From the NCBI RefSeq assembly GCF_030272615.1, contig NC_081406.1, forward strand, positions 462,798,072 through 462,862,071: a DNA stretch of 64,000 bases. Reading direction: 5' to 3'. The notes under the pieces were generated by a model. The model was not told the origin of the DNA and searched no databases. It worked only from the letters and a program-made list of their open reading frames with translations. Below, piece after piece: positions 11,640-22,346 of this stretch. Position 1 is the stretch's first letter; each line of letters opens with the position of its first letter. Source of the DNA: Cryptomeria japonica (lineage: Eukaryota; Streptophyta; Pinopsida; Cupressales; Cupressaceae). A program made the position numbers and the translations under genes.

Positions 11640-12885
11640 AGGCTATGTCCTCCCATGCTCATAGAACATAGGCATATCCGGCCCCAGTATCCTTTGTTTC
11701 TCACCTACCTGCCCTCAATGCCTCCTCAGCCTCCCTGTAGCACTAGATAGCTAGATCCCTCCCTTGCTCAGTGTCCCACAGTTGTATCCTGAGCCTAGAC
11801 ACATCCCTCTTTAGATCCTGAATCTCATTTTCCTATCCCTGGCAGATCTCTCTCAGGGATAGTAGCTCATCCTCCTCCTCTCCTCCCTCCTCACCTTGTC
11901 CCTATGGTTGTCCCTGTCCCTGTCCCTATCCTAGAACCTACGTTGTTGGCACCTAGAAAGGCAGTACACCTCTACCTATGACTACATGCGCCTATCTCTC
12001 CTCTCCTCCATCTATCATATGAACTACCCTCCTCTCTCCTACTACACCTCACCTCCATCATCTACCTCTAATTTTACCATCCTCGCTATCATCTCCACCA
12101 TCCTCACCATCACCCTTTATTAGCTCTCCTAAATCTATCAGCCATTGAAATGGATGATCTGCCTGATATGTGTTGTACTCAACATCCATCCCTGCATCCT
12201 CCACATCCACCAAAATAACCCAAGGCATCGGACCATCTTGCATTTGTGGCACTACCTGATCATAAGACAACAACGGACCTAAATGTGGCTGATCTCTCAC
12301 TATCCGTGCATACATCCCTGAGCCATGTGGCATCCAATGTCTCCTATTGAACTACCTGCATACTCTGTCTATCAATTGTCACTCAATGATATATGGTGTC
12401 CTCCCGATTAGATACCTAATCCTAAACACATATGGAAGATTGACTACATCATCCTCCCACTCCTCATAATCTTGGTAAGGCCTCCATACTACACTGTCTA
12501 TCTCATCAATCACTTAGCACCAATACTCTAGCCTCCCAATCCGTGGCTAGGAAGTAATCATATCATACAAATGTACATAACTTTTCCCATGTCCCCTGCC
12601 TCTAAAGTGTATCGTTTGTGTAACCAAAAGATGCTCATATGCCCATACCTGCAATAATGTCACTCCACACCCCACTCCCACTGATCCGTGATACACAAAC
12701 TAATGCAGCTTATAACACAATTGTGATAGTAGACATGTCCCCCATGCAAAACTCGTGTGCTCATTCACCAATGTCTCTAGAGTCCTCCCCCATCCCACAA
12801 CCAACCATCGTGTCGCCCTATCCATATAGAAAAACCCATTGATAACTCTTGCGAGCACCACCAGTAGAGCCAACCTTGTAGCTGT
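11640..12885 (-). pseudogene. PMD gene, C-terminal two thirds, minus-strand copy
   Basis: Continues, on the minus strand, the PMD protein begun at 20731-21150; the two pieces were separated by the LTR element 12886-20730. Translation from 12885 downwards gives TRLALLVVLARVINGFFY, WGTCLLSQLCYKLHQFVY, VTLLQVWAYEHL and YLIGRTPYIIE, which follow the order of blocks in plant mobile domain proteins (PF10536). The best open stretch is 12333-12058 and includes RIVRDQPHLGPL and an aspartate-rich tail. The coiled-coil C-terminus overlaps the region duplicated in inverted orientation at 9520-9906. Several in-frame stops show that it is dead. PMD genes occur both in host genomes and inside transposable elements; a transposon-borne origin is more likely here. 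Confidence 0.75.
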
Positions 12886-14066
12886 TGTTGGCATTTTTTA
12901 TGTTTATGTTGTGACTGTCATTGGTGGACACACACTTGTATTGAGATCCCCTTTGTATGTATGAGCTAGAGCTCAACTGGTATTTGTTCCAACCGGTATG
13001 TTGTATTCTAGTCTTTAGACTAATGATTTTGCAGAATGTGTTTCCCAGTCTGAAGCGGCATGATGACCCCAAGTGGTTCATAGATATCAACCGGTACAAG
13101 GGAGAAAAGTGGCACAACACACTCTTACCAGTCTTCATTTTTGTCAAACCGGCAACCGGTATTTTGTATGAACCGGTAATACTCTATGATGTGTTACCAC
13201 CCGACATTTTGTGATGAGTTACCAACCCACTGATTGATTGACAGTGCCGACACACTGATGGTGCTTTTTGTGTCGTGTTACTGAGTATGTCTAGATTCAT
13301 TGAACCTAGGAAATTGTAATGTAATCCTATTGGACTGACATGAAATCAGATTCCTTTAAAAGGACATCATGTCTAGGGTTTTGAGTTGTTGAAACTATTG
13401 CTGAAAGGGTTTATGGTGTGGCTAGGGTTTAAGGTGATTGTTGAGTTGTTGTAAGAGCAATCTTATCTAAGAAGATCAAGTTGTAAATAGAAAGAGATAG
13501 AAAAGACTGAAGTAATGCTCGAGTGCATTAGCAGTGAACTATACTAGATCTAATCAAGTAGTTTGTGCTATAAGATAGATCAAACACTTGTTGATTACTC
13601 ACATCTTTGACAAGTCTGTAGCCCTTAACCGGGTAGGCCTCAAAGCCTTTGTAAAATCCTCTAACAAGGTGGTTCACTTCTATGAATCTAAAATCCTCTT
13701 ACAAGGTAGTCTTTAATCGGACTTATCTCCTAATAGAGATTGAGATTCCTAACAGGATCTATTTTGGTGAAGAACATTGTAAGACCTTAACCAGTCTGAC
13801 CTTAACCGGTCTGGTTTCTATTCTGCAGATAGTGACTTGTGAGTTCCATCTCACTGTGGTTTTTCCCAGTTGGGTTTCCATGTCAAATATCTTGTGTTAT
13901 GGTTGTATTGTTTTTGTGGGTGAATGCTTTATTCTCATTTTGGTTTGCATGTGTGATAACTAGTCTGTCTGTTAGACTGTTTTACCAGTTTATCTTCAGA
14001 CTATGTAAGTGTTTAAGGAGAGAGATTTTTGGCATACTAATTCAAGCCCCCTCTTAGTATTCATCA
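12886..14066 (+). repeat. 5' LTR of the pol-less element
   Basis: 1181 bp, starting TGTTGGC and ending TTCATCA. It is aligned to 19594-20730 along its whole length, with a roughly 30-base block near 13312-13345 that is absent from the 3' copy. AACCGGTA and close variants recur through it (for example near 12993, 13092, 13157, 13172 and 13805). Confidence 0.92.
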
Positions 14067-14081
14067 ATTGGTATCAAAGCC
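14067..14081 (+). promoter_or_regulatory. Primer-binding site, initiator-Met tRNA
   Basis: TTGGTATCAAAGCC follows the 5' LTR after one base. It matches the plant consensus complementary to the 3' end of initiator tRNA-Met (TGGTATCAGAGC) with one G-to-A change. This is the primer site for minus-strand synthesis and is common in Ty1/copia elements. Confidence 0.88.
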
Positions 14082-14116
14082 ACCCTTTCTATAGGTTTAA
14101 CCACTTGGAAAGAGAT

Positions 14117-15394
14117 ATGGTGGAATACACTTTGAGGGAACTTACTCAATGGCTCACTAAGTCTAAGCAAGCCTATGATGATCTTATGGTCAAATATAAG
14201 GCATCTCAAGCAAAAGGGAGAGAACATGCAGAAAAGCTGATGGAGCTATTTGAAAGTAGTTCTGAAGATGAAGCTAATATGGAAGCCATGATTGCAGAAG
14301 TGAATAAGCTGAATGATTCAAACTCCAATCTGAGAAAGTAGCTGGAAGGACTGACTATCCAGTTTAGTCAAGAGCTTGAAAACCTTAGGAAAGCTAAAGA
14401 TCAAGTAGAGGACAAAGATCATGAGATCTCCAAGTTGAAACAAGAGATTAGTGCACTGACTGCTCGCCTTCATGAGAGCAGGATGGAAAAGGAAGACATG
14501 CAAGGTGAACTGAACATAGCTGTCTTTGAAAATGCAAGTCTAATGGAGACAAATGCTACTATTTCCAAAGAACTCTCTGAGTCAAAGGAAATACTTGCTA
14601 AGTTTGGCAAAAGTACTGTCAAGCTAGAGAAAAAGCTTGAGTCATCTAGACTGGCAAAGAATACCAATGGTCTTGGTTTCTCTGGACATGAGGAAGGAGA
14701 ATCCTCAAGAACAAATGCTGAAGCATCAAAGAAGCAACCAACACTCAAAGGAAAAGGTAAGCAAAAATTCAAACCTGTTTGCTTTAACTATCTTAAAGAA
14801 GGACACACTGCCAATGTATGTAGGAGCAAAGCCTATAATAATTTTCCATATTTTATCAACAATGTACCTAGATCCAATAAGTTCAATAGTCATTGTTATG
14901 CATGAAACAAGTTTCGGCATAGAGCATCTGAATGCAGGTCTATCATGAACAATACCGGAAGATATCCTCAGAGGACCCAAGGAGCTAGTGCAGAATCTTT
15001 TGTAAACCAGAACCCTAACTTGTTCGATGCCTGCAAATATCAGCCAAGCAACAATGGTTATCAACCGGCAACCGGATGGAGAGCAAATTGTTGGATTTCT
15101 CATGGACATGGACACACTGCAGCTACATGCAGAAGGAAGAATGGAAATATGAACAATAGACCTTAGGGAGCACCTTGATTGGTTTGCTATCACTGCAACA
15201 AACTGAGTCACATTGCAAGATTTTGTAGAAGTAGAAAGAGTATATCTGATGATATACCGGTCACTCAGAAAGGAGAAGTTGAAGTTGAAAAAGTTCAAGT
15301 GGACATGAACAAAACCTGGAGGAAGAAACCAACAATGTTGGAAGAGGAACTGGTTTCTGCACCTAGTGTGGAAATATTGGAACCTGTAAACTAA
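14117..15394 (+). pseudogene. ORF1: gag-like protein with coiled coil and four zinc knuckles
   Basis: A 425-codon frame starting at ATG 14117, about 50 bases after the primer site, with in-frame stops at 14339, 14903, 15164 and 15176. The N-terminal half is a long predicted coiled coil rich in E, K, L and S (KLKQEISALTARL); the usual copia capsid region (UBN2-type) is not visible. The C-terminal half holds four CCHC-type knuckles: CFNYLKEGHTANVC (second Cys replaced by Tyr), CYA-stop-NKFRHRASEC (second Cys replaced by a stop), CWISHGHGHTAATC (second Cys replaced by Ser) and CYHCNKLSHIARFC, the only intact one. Such knuckles bind the packaged RNA. A coiled coil followed by several knuckles recalls Sirevirus-like copia gags, but this is an inference. 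Confidence 0.75.
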
Positions 15395-15840
15395 GCTCCA
15401 AAGAATCTTAGGGGGAGCAAATGGTGAAATGATTGTGAACCCTCGATTACACTGGTAAAAGACCTTAACCGGTACGCGATACTTGGAACTTGGTAGAAAA
15501 CCGGAAATGGTAAAGGAGGCAAATTAGGGTTTTCGCCCTAATAGAGGAGCATTAATGGCAGTAGGTGAGAGACATGTATAAAAGAATATTTCAAATCATT
15601 TCTCACTATCTGTTTTCGAGCGAAGAAAAGTTTTCAAGTCCAGAGCAAAGAAAAGGCGATTTGAGCTAAGATTTCAAGAAATTGATAAATCTTGAAGGAG
15701 ATTCAAATCCAGTTTGCAAGCGGTCATGGAGAACACAAAGCGATGATTCAGTAACCGACAGAGAGTGGAGTGAAGTAGAATCAGGAAGCCCTAAATTTGC
15801 GTTGTAAAGGTATTTTTCGTGTTCTTGAAAATACTCAACA
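15395..15840 (+). other. Spacer between ORF1 and ORF2 of the pol-less element
   Basis: About 450 bp without a convincing coding region. It contains further CCGGT words (near 15250, 15470 and 15500). Bases 15590-15840 resemble an untranslated leader, ending directly at the ORF2 ATG. No pol remnant is detectable here, where protease and integrase would be expected. Confidence 0.55.
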
Positions 15841-18800
15841 ATGGCTTCCACATCTCATACCAGTTCTAGTACATCCATTGAGTCAGAAAGTTTTATTCAG
15901 AGGAAATCCAAATATAATGCCTTATCACAAGTTCCGGCTAGAGACATAGTTGAAGAAGGAATTTCTGATTATATTGATTGGAAAATAGAAGACCTAGGGT
16001 CTTTAGCTATTCACACCTAATTAGGTTTATTTTGCAGCAAGGACAAAAAGATCAAACCGGAGTTTAGTATCCTAGAGAAGAAGAAACTCCATAATGCAGT
16101 ATACTTTCTAGAAGATTTTACGGAGGATCACATCAGGATCATTTTGAGCAGAGTCCATGGTGACAAGATGTACCTAGAGAAGATGCATGATATCATGCCT
16201 CAGGCAATTCGTGCAGTCACCGGTTTTTGCAACATAGGGGAAATGCCAACCCTAAGAATGGTAAGCAAAACTAAAATGACCAAGCTCACCGGTTCAAAAA
16301 GTGACTCACGGGGTATGACACTTAATCCTATCAAGGATGATCTTGTGAAATATGCCTGCATGTTGATAGGCTACAGAATTTTTTCAGCCAGCAAGATTAA
16401 TTCTGTATTTGCTGCAACAGTAAATGCCGCTTACTAGATGATTAAAGAGGATGCATCTTTTGACTTATGCACCGGTATGCAGAGGTAACTCCTGTTGAAT
16501 CTAAAGGTGATCAAACAGGACAATGCACTGAGGTTTAAGTCTGGACAACTACTGATAGGGTTGTTCTTCTATTTCCAAGGCTACTTTCCTGGAGTAGGAG
16601 ATGTCTAGTGGTCTCCTAACCAACCGATAACCAAGAAGATCAAGGAAAGCAGACAAGCCATCAAAATTGGTTACCCTGAAGTACTGAACAAATATTTTGA
16701 TGAGTTCAAAAGAAAAATGAGTCAAATGGTAAGGATATCAGGTGATATAGTTAAGAAATATGAAGATGACATTTGTTTCACCATTCAAGTGGACAAATGT
16801 TTAATGGAGGCTATTGAGCCTAGAATGGAGGAAGTAGAGCTAATGGGCTATGAAGTTATGTATTATATGCTCGAAGGGTATGCCTCAACCCTTATTACCT
16901 CCCTTCTTGATCCAAAGGTTAAAAGGACCGGAACCTACTTGGAGAGGATTGCACCGGCTGAAGAACCATCAGTTAAGAAAGGAAAAGAACTAGCAGTAAA
17001 GAAAGCCAAAGCAGTGCCTGCAACATCAACACCAGCTACCACTGCAACTCCAAGAGTGACCAAGTGGTCACCGGAAAAGAAGAAACTGGAGGAGACAATG
17101 ACAAAAGTCTTTGAAAGAAAAAGAAAGATGAAGAAAAATAAACTGGACTCTGAAGAGACCAAGTCTGATGAAAAGCCAAAGAAGGCCAGACAGACAAAGA
17201 AAATGAAGAAGAATGAACCAGCAGCATCCGCACCAGTAAATATTGACATCTCCTCATACAAACCTTTGACACATTTTCAAAGGACAGTTAAGAATATTAG
17301 GAGAAAATTGCTTCATGATTTAGTAGATTATTATGTTGATTTTAGTGATGAGGAAAAGGAGGAAGTATTACAAGAAATCATCATTTATTTATGTAAAAAT
17401 GACTGGTCGCCATCAGAGATTAAATCTCAGACACCAGAATCTTTATTTAAAGCATTAGATAATAAATGGCGCATTGCCATTGAAAAGGAACAGGAGATTA
17501 GGGAGAAAGTCTTTGCACAGTACTTTCCCGACCTCTCAGATTCAAAATTGTTTGATGTGTTGGACCAAAATAAAGGTCTCTTCTTCACAAGGAGAAGAAG
17601 ACTCTGGTTGTTGGAGGGGAGAATTGATGATGTTGAAAAAGATACTCATCAGCATATGGATTATGCTATCAACTCTCATAAAGCAAAAATGGCCGACCTC
17701 CAAGCGGAAAAAGAACCGGCTATTTCCAAACTGGATGAAGTCTTTGATGAGGAAGGAAACCTGGTTGAAGAACAAATTGACACTATTGATGTTGATGCCC
17801 TAGATGTAGATGATGTCACTTAGGACATACCTTCTGAGGGAACAGAACAGGGGCAACAAGCTGAACAGGGTGGTGAGCAAGCTAAGGACAAACAGGAAGC
17901 ATCTCAAGAATAGGAAGAGAAGAAGAAGAGGGATGAAGATGAGAAAAAGAGAAAAGAGGAAGAGAAGAGAAAAGAGGAAGAGCAGAAATGAAAAGATAAA
18001 GAAGAGAAGAAGCAAGAAGAGGAAAGGAAGAAGAAAGAAGAAGAGGATAAGGAAGAGAAGAGGAAGAAAGAAGAGGAAGAAAAGGAGAAGAAGGAAGAGG
18101 AAGAAAAGAAGAAGGAAGATGAAGAGAATAAGGAAGAGGAAGAAAAGAAGAAGAAGGAAGAGGAAGAAAAGAAGAAGAAGGAAGAGGAAGAGAAGAAAAA
18201 GATGGAAGAAGAAGAAAAGAAGAAGAAGGAAGAAAAAGAGAAAGAAGAGGAAAAGAGGAAAGAAGAAGACAAGGAACAAAAGAAAGAAGAAGAGAAAAGG
18301 AAGAAGGCAGTAGCAGACAAGGCAGCAAAAGCAATGGAGAGCACTCAGATGGAGACTCTGAAGGAAACTTGGATTCAAGACAAACTGACTGATATCTCCA
18401 GTCCTATCGATCTCCAATCTGCAAGTGAGTCGGAGCTTATGCAAAGCATCAAGGTTGCTCAAGAGCGCCTTAAGATCATTCGCAGGAAAAAGGAATAGGA
18501 CATAATTTAGGTGGCTGTAGACACCCTTACCAGTTTAATCCCTGGTACCAATCTTCCTGACACTGAATCATCACTAGCACAACTCAAACTACTATGTACT
18601 ATAGTGGATGATCAGGTGCAGAGCCTGGAAGAAGCAGCTGAGGCAAATGTCAAGAAAGAGCATCAAAAGGCTCTTAACATTGCTCTAGTGAAAAAGATGA
18701 ATGAGCTTAGGACTGAACTACTGTAAGACCAAAAGGACATAAAGAATGCCTTGGATGAGGGAAACTTGCTACTAAGCAAAATCTGTCAACCTCATTTGTT

Positions 18801-19215
18801 CTGCAACGATGTGCTAGCTAAGAAGCAATAGCTTCAAATGGACTTATAGTCCTACTTGGGCACATTTAAGACACCTTATGATTCCTTTGCAATATATGGC
18901 CAAATCGTTCACCGGTTCCAGATCCAGTCAGCCAAAATAGAGCAAGAGATCAGTACACGATCTAGAGATTTGCAGGAACTACAACTAGTTTTACTTCCAC
19001 GTCTGTAAATTCTTCAGAAGTGTTATCTGAACCTGGATGCCTTGATAGTCATGTAGGAGCTAAGCACAGTTGATGCCATGGAGGAATAGGTATACCAAAT
19101 GCAAATAGAAAAAGAAGTAGCCACCTCTTTACTTGAGTCCTGGTCTCTATCCATGAAACAATTTTTGCAGGACTATAAATCGGTTTTTTACAAATATTAT
19201 TCATTGTTGTCATAA
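15841..19215 (+). pseudogene. ORF2: giant Lys/Glu-rich coiled-coil protein of unknown function
   Basis: One reading frame (frame 1) can be followed from the ATG at 15841 for about 1100 codons, broken only by scattered stops, mostly TAG. I recognise no retroviral enzyme motif. In order: a serine-rich start (TSHTSSSTSIESES); a globular region of about 350 residues containing MPQAIRAVTGFCNIGEMP and KYACMLIGYRIFSASK; a basic Lys-rich linker (KKLEETMTKVFERKRKMK); a helical domain at 17260-17620 (LLHDLVDYYVDFSDEEKEEV); an acidic patch (DTIDVDALDVDDVT); an almost pure K/E stretch at about 17910-18316; and a final set of coiled-coil helices to about 19215. The longest open piece is 16717-17823 (368 aa). 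The position of the VTG..GE motif resembles that in the gypsy ORF3 at 3278. A structural, host-interaction or capsid-like role is possible, but nothing in the sequence proves it. Confidence 0.7.
17910..18316 (+). repeat. Near-pure polypurine (GAA/GAG/AAG) tract coding for K/E repeats
   Basis: About 400 bases with only a few scattered pyrimidines and pure-purine runs of about 70 bases. It encodes the lysine/glutamate stretch of ORF2. It also opens long spurious frames on the minus strand (Ser/Phe/Leu-rich), which I regard as shadows. Confidence 0.9.
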
Positions 19216-19581
19216 ACTTTTTATTTATATCAAATGGAATTAGGGTTGTTCAGTGGTACTTTGTCATTGTTGGCAAAGGGGGAGAAGTATCTGTTTTTGG
19301 TTTTAAAATTTTGATATTCTGATATAGGGGGAGAAGTACTCTATCTATTTTGAATACGAATAGGGAGAAGCATTTGTTTTCAAAATTTTGATATATGTTT
19401 TGATATATGATATATTCTCTGATGTCTCAATGATTATGCTCTGTATACAAAATTGCTATACATTGTGTTGATTAAGGGATAGCATATATGCTTAGGGGGA
19501 GCATTTTTGTTTATGGTAAGTTTTTGTGGAAAAACACTTAGATGTCAAAATTTTATTTTCCTAAGTGTTGCCATCAATACC

Positions 19582-19593
19582 AAAGGGGGAGAT
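19582..19593 (+). promoter_or_regulatory. Polypurine tract of the pol-less element
   Basis: AAAGGGGGAGAT abuts the 3' LTR start at 19594. Related GGGGGAG words occur upstream at about 19266-19275, 19326-19335 and 19495-19501, which could be extra primer sites. Confidence 0.88.
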
Positions 19594-20730
19594 TGTTGGC
19601 ATTTTTGATGTTTATGTTGTGATTATCATTGATGGACACACACTTGTATTGACATCCCCTTTGTATGTATGAGCTAGAGCTCAACCGGTATTTGTTCCAA
19701 CCGGTACATTGTATTCTAGTTTTTAGACTAATGATTTTGCAGAATGTGTTTCCTGGTCTGAAGCGACATGATGACCCCAAGTGGTTCGTATATCTCAACC
19801 AGTGCAAGGGAGAAAAGCGACACAACACATTCTTACCAGTCTTCATTTTTGTCAAACCAGCAATTGGTATTTTGTATGAACCGGTAATACTCTGTGATGA
19901 GTTACCAATCCACATTTTGTGATGAGTTACCAACCCACCGATTGATTGACGATGCCGACACACTGACGGTGCTTTTTGTGTCGTGTTACTAAGTATGTCT
20001 AGATTCATTGAACCACCATGAAATTAGATTCCTTTAAAAGGACATCATGTCTAGGGTTTTGAGTTGTTGAAACTATTGTTGAAAGGGTTTATGTTGTGGC
20101 TAGGGTTTAAGGTGATTGTTGAGTTGTTGTAAGAGCGATCTTATCTGAGAAGATCGAGTTGTAAATAGAAAGAGATAGAGAAGACTGAAGTAATGCTAGA
20201 GTGCATTAGCAGTGAACTATACTGGATCTAATCAAGCAGTTTGTGCCATAAGATAGATCAAATACTTGTTGATTACTCACATCTTTGATAAGTCTATAGC
20301 CCTTAACCGGGTAGGCCTCAACGCCTTTGTAAAATCCTCTAACAAGGTGGTTCGCTTCTGTGAATCTAAAATCCTCTAACAAGGTAGTCTTTAATCAGAC
20401 TTATCTCCTAACAGAGATTGAGATTCCTAACAGGATTTGTTCTAGTGAAGAACATTGTAAGACCTTAACTGGTCTGGTTTCTATTCTGCAGATAGTGACT
20501 TGTGAGTTCCATCTCACCGTGGTTTATACCAGTTGGGTTTCCATGTCAAATATCTTGTGTTATGGTTGTATTTCTTTTGTGGGTGAATGCTTTATTCGCA
20601 TTTTGGTTTGCATGTGTGATAATCGGTCTATCTGTTAGACTGTTTTACCGATTTATCTTCAGAATGTGTAAGTGTTTAAGGACAGATATTTTTGGCATAC
20701 TAGTTCACCCCCCCCTCTTAGTATTCATCA
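19594..20730 (+). repeat. 3' LTR of the pol-less element
   Basis: 1137 bp. The start and end match the 5' LTR at 12886-14066; a block of about 30 bases present there is missing here, and dispersed substitutions are mostly transitions. It is followed by the target duplication GCTAT. Confidence 0.92.
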
Positions 20731-21150
20731 GCTATCATTGTATCCCAGGCTACATTTTGTGGCCTCATTTCTAGTCTTGGATCGTAGAACACTCATCTCA
20801 ATGCCTTCCTATCTCCCTCTTGATCATAGGGAACCAACTCCCCATCGATCAGTATCCATAGTATCTTATACATATCCTCTAAAGTGATTGTCATCTCACC
20901 CATCAGAAAATGAAATGTACATGTCTCTGAGTGCCATCTCTTAGTTAATGTATTCAACAAACCCATGTTTGCTTGAAACTTGGGCATATACATAATATAT
21001 TGCAATCTCAAGGCCTCAACTATGACTCTATCCTTCACTGTCAACTCTGGTCATAATCCCTAAGTCAAAGGATATCTCTCCCATGACTCGAGCATCGGTA
21101 GGTCCTCTTGCAGCCAATCAAATAAACTATGTCAATCCTAGTAGTACTCC
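20731..21150 (-). pseudogene. PMD gene, N-terminal part (minus strand)
   Basis: The minus-strand translation gives LLNTLTKRWHSETCTFHFL, then GEMTITLEDMYKILWILIDGE. These are the hallmark first blocks of the plant mobile domain (PF10536), which usually reads like WRPETHTFHLP..GE.TITL.DV..ILGL...G. The open piece is 21044-20793. Upstream WLQEDLPMLESWER-like residues extend it to about 21140. The rest of the protein continues at 12885-11640 beyond the inserted LTR element. The PMD function is not firmly known; related host proteins act in gene silencing and meristem maintenance. Confidence 0.8.
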
Positions 21151-21892
21151 CTATTCATCACAAAGTGCTACTTTTTTATCCTAGTGCTTTTATTTATTAT
21201 ACGGAACTCTATCCTAGTAGTACTCCTGGTTCATCACAAAGTGTTGCTTTTATCTTATCTTTTAGGGTGCCTACTTGAGTGCATCCTCTTGAGTATCGTA
21301 TCCAATTGACAACGTATGTTTTATCATAGAATTGTTAATTTCAGCCCAATCCAATTGACAACGTATGTTTTATCACATAATTTTCAATTTATTTGGTACA
21401 CCCTGTTCATCACAAAGTGCCTCGCTCTATCCTATCTTAGGGCCTTTGCTTGAGTGTATCTTCTTGAGTAGTTTCCTGATTGACAACGTATGTTCTATCA
21501 CACAATTTTCAATCCTAGCCCTATCTACTATCCTAGTCTTCTCTAGAGGACCTATTTGAGTGTATCCTCTAAGCAGCTTATCCAATCGACAATGTATGTT
21601 TATCACATAATTATCAATTCGACCTTGAAGGTGTAAACATGCTTTAAACTTACACAAATGTGCCTTCCCTACACATACACGCCTAAAACACATAGACGTG
21701 TCTCTATATTTCATAAGCACGCCTTCTCAATATAGACACGCTCGCATGTGGCACAAACGTCTTTGAAATCATAGATGCATTTAAACTAGACACAAAAACG
21801 CCTATCCTTCCTAGATGCGCTTGGCACCAACACAAACACACCTTAACTTTTTTTCCCTCCACTTGGCATTCTATATCCCTACCTAACATGCA
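21151..21892. repeat. Degenerate tandem repeats upstream of the minus-strand PMD gene
   Basis: A block containing GACAACGTATGTTTTATCAC recurs at about 21306, 21356, 21481 and (one change) 21588, and TTCATCACAAAGTGC recurs at about 21150, 21230 and 21408. They form irregular repeats of 50-125 bp. From 21650 to 21890 short ACGCCT and GACACG words recur. Short frames here look like by-products of the repeats. This could be the PMD gene's leader or promoter region. Confidence 0.55.
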
Positions 21893-22332
21893 TTTATGAT
21901 AACAATTAATATACCAACATAAAAGGAGGTTTTGTGGTGCTCACCAGCTCTCTTGCATATGTTGGTCTTTGATATCGGTGAACATGGTCGAATCAATGTA
22001 CCAATGTCATCGCTGCTGACTTCTCTCAGCTCTCTCTACACTCTGATCTCTTAGGTGTGTGGATGACAATGAGGATGTTTTCCCTCGTGGTCTGTCTTAT
22101 ACACTACCCTATCCCTAGTCTCCCGAGTCAGTCTTCTTTATCCCGTGACTCTGTCACTCTATCCTATCTTATCAGTCCTTTCTAGCCTTTCTTTCTTATC
22201 GAGAGATTGTCTGCGATCTTTTCAAACATTTTCATGCAATCTCGCAAGGGGGAATATCATTTCCATAATGGGGCAACTTTGTATCAGTTTATCTTGTCTT
22301 CTTTGAGTCAACACGACAAGCTACATTGTCTC
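21893..22332 (+). other. 3' internal region of a plus-strand gypsy element; no gene seen
   Basis: Pyrimidine-rich DNA without a coding frame, leading directly into the polypurine tract and LTR at 22333-22347. It is likely the non-coding 3' internal part of a gypsy element that carried the PMD gene in antisense. Confidence 0.5.
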
Positions 22333-22346
22333 AAAGAGGGGCAAGA
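22333..22346 (+). promoter_or_regulatory. Polypurine tract of a plus-strand gypsy element
   Basis: AAAGAGGGGCAAGA immediately precedes an LTR beginning TGTAGATACC. It nearly repeats the minus-strand tract at 29023-29036 (AAAGAGGGGCAAAA), which ties the two elements to the same lineage. Confidence 0.85.

Larger units (their letters stand above)
12886..20730 (+). mobile_element. Complete pol-less LTR retrotransposon (TR-GAG-like) with giant ORF2
   Basis: A full-length 7845-bp element. It has two LTRs of about 1.15 kb starting TGTTGGC and ending TTCATCA, a primer-binding site directly after the 5' LTR, and a polypurine tract directly before the 3' LTR. The flanking 5-bp target sites are GCTGT (12881-12885) and GCTAT (20731-20735), identical but for one transition. 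Inside lie a gag-like ORF1 and a huge ORF2 without protease, integrase, RT or RNase H motifs, so the element must use enzymes from a relative. By eye the LTRs differ at roughly one base in fifteen, so the insertion is not recent. It split a minus-strand PMD gene. Confidence 0.92.

Noticed and set aside
12639-13214. Plus-strand frames over the PMD gene and the LTR start
   Set aside because: They are antisense to a recognisable PMD frame or lie in non-coding LTR sequence.
17800-18462. Long Ser/Phe/Leu-rich frames on the minus strand, up to 220 codons
   Set aside because: They are shadows of the purine-rich K/E coding tract of ORF2; composition alone keeps them open.
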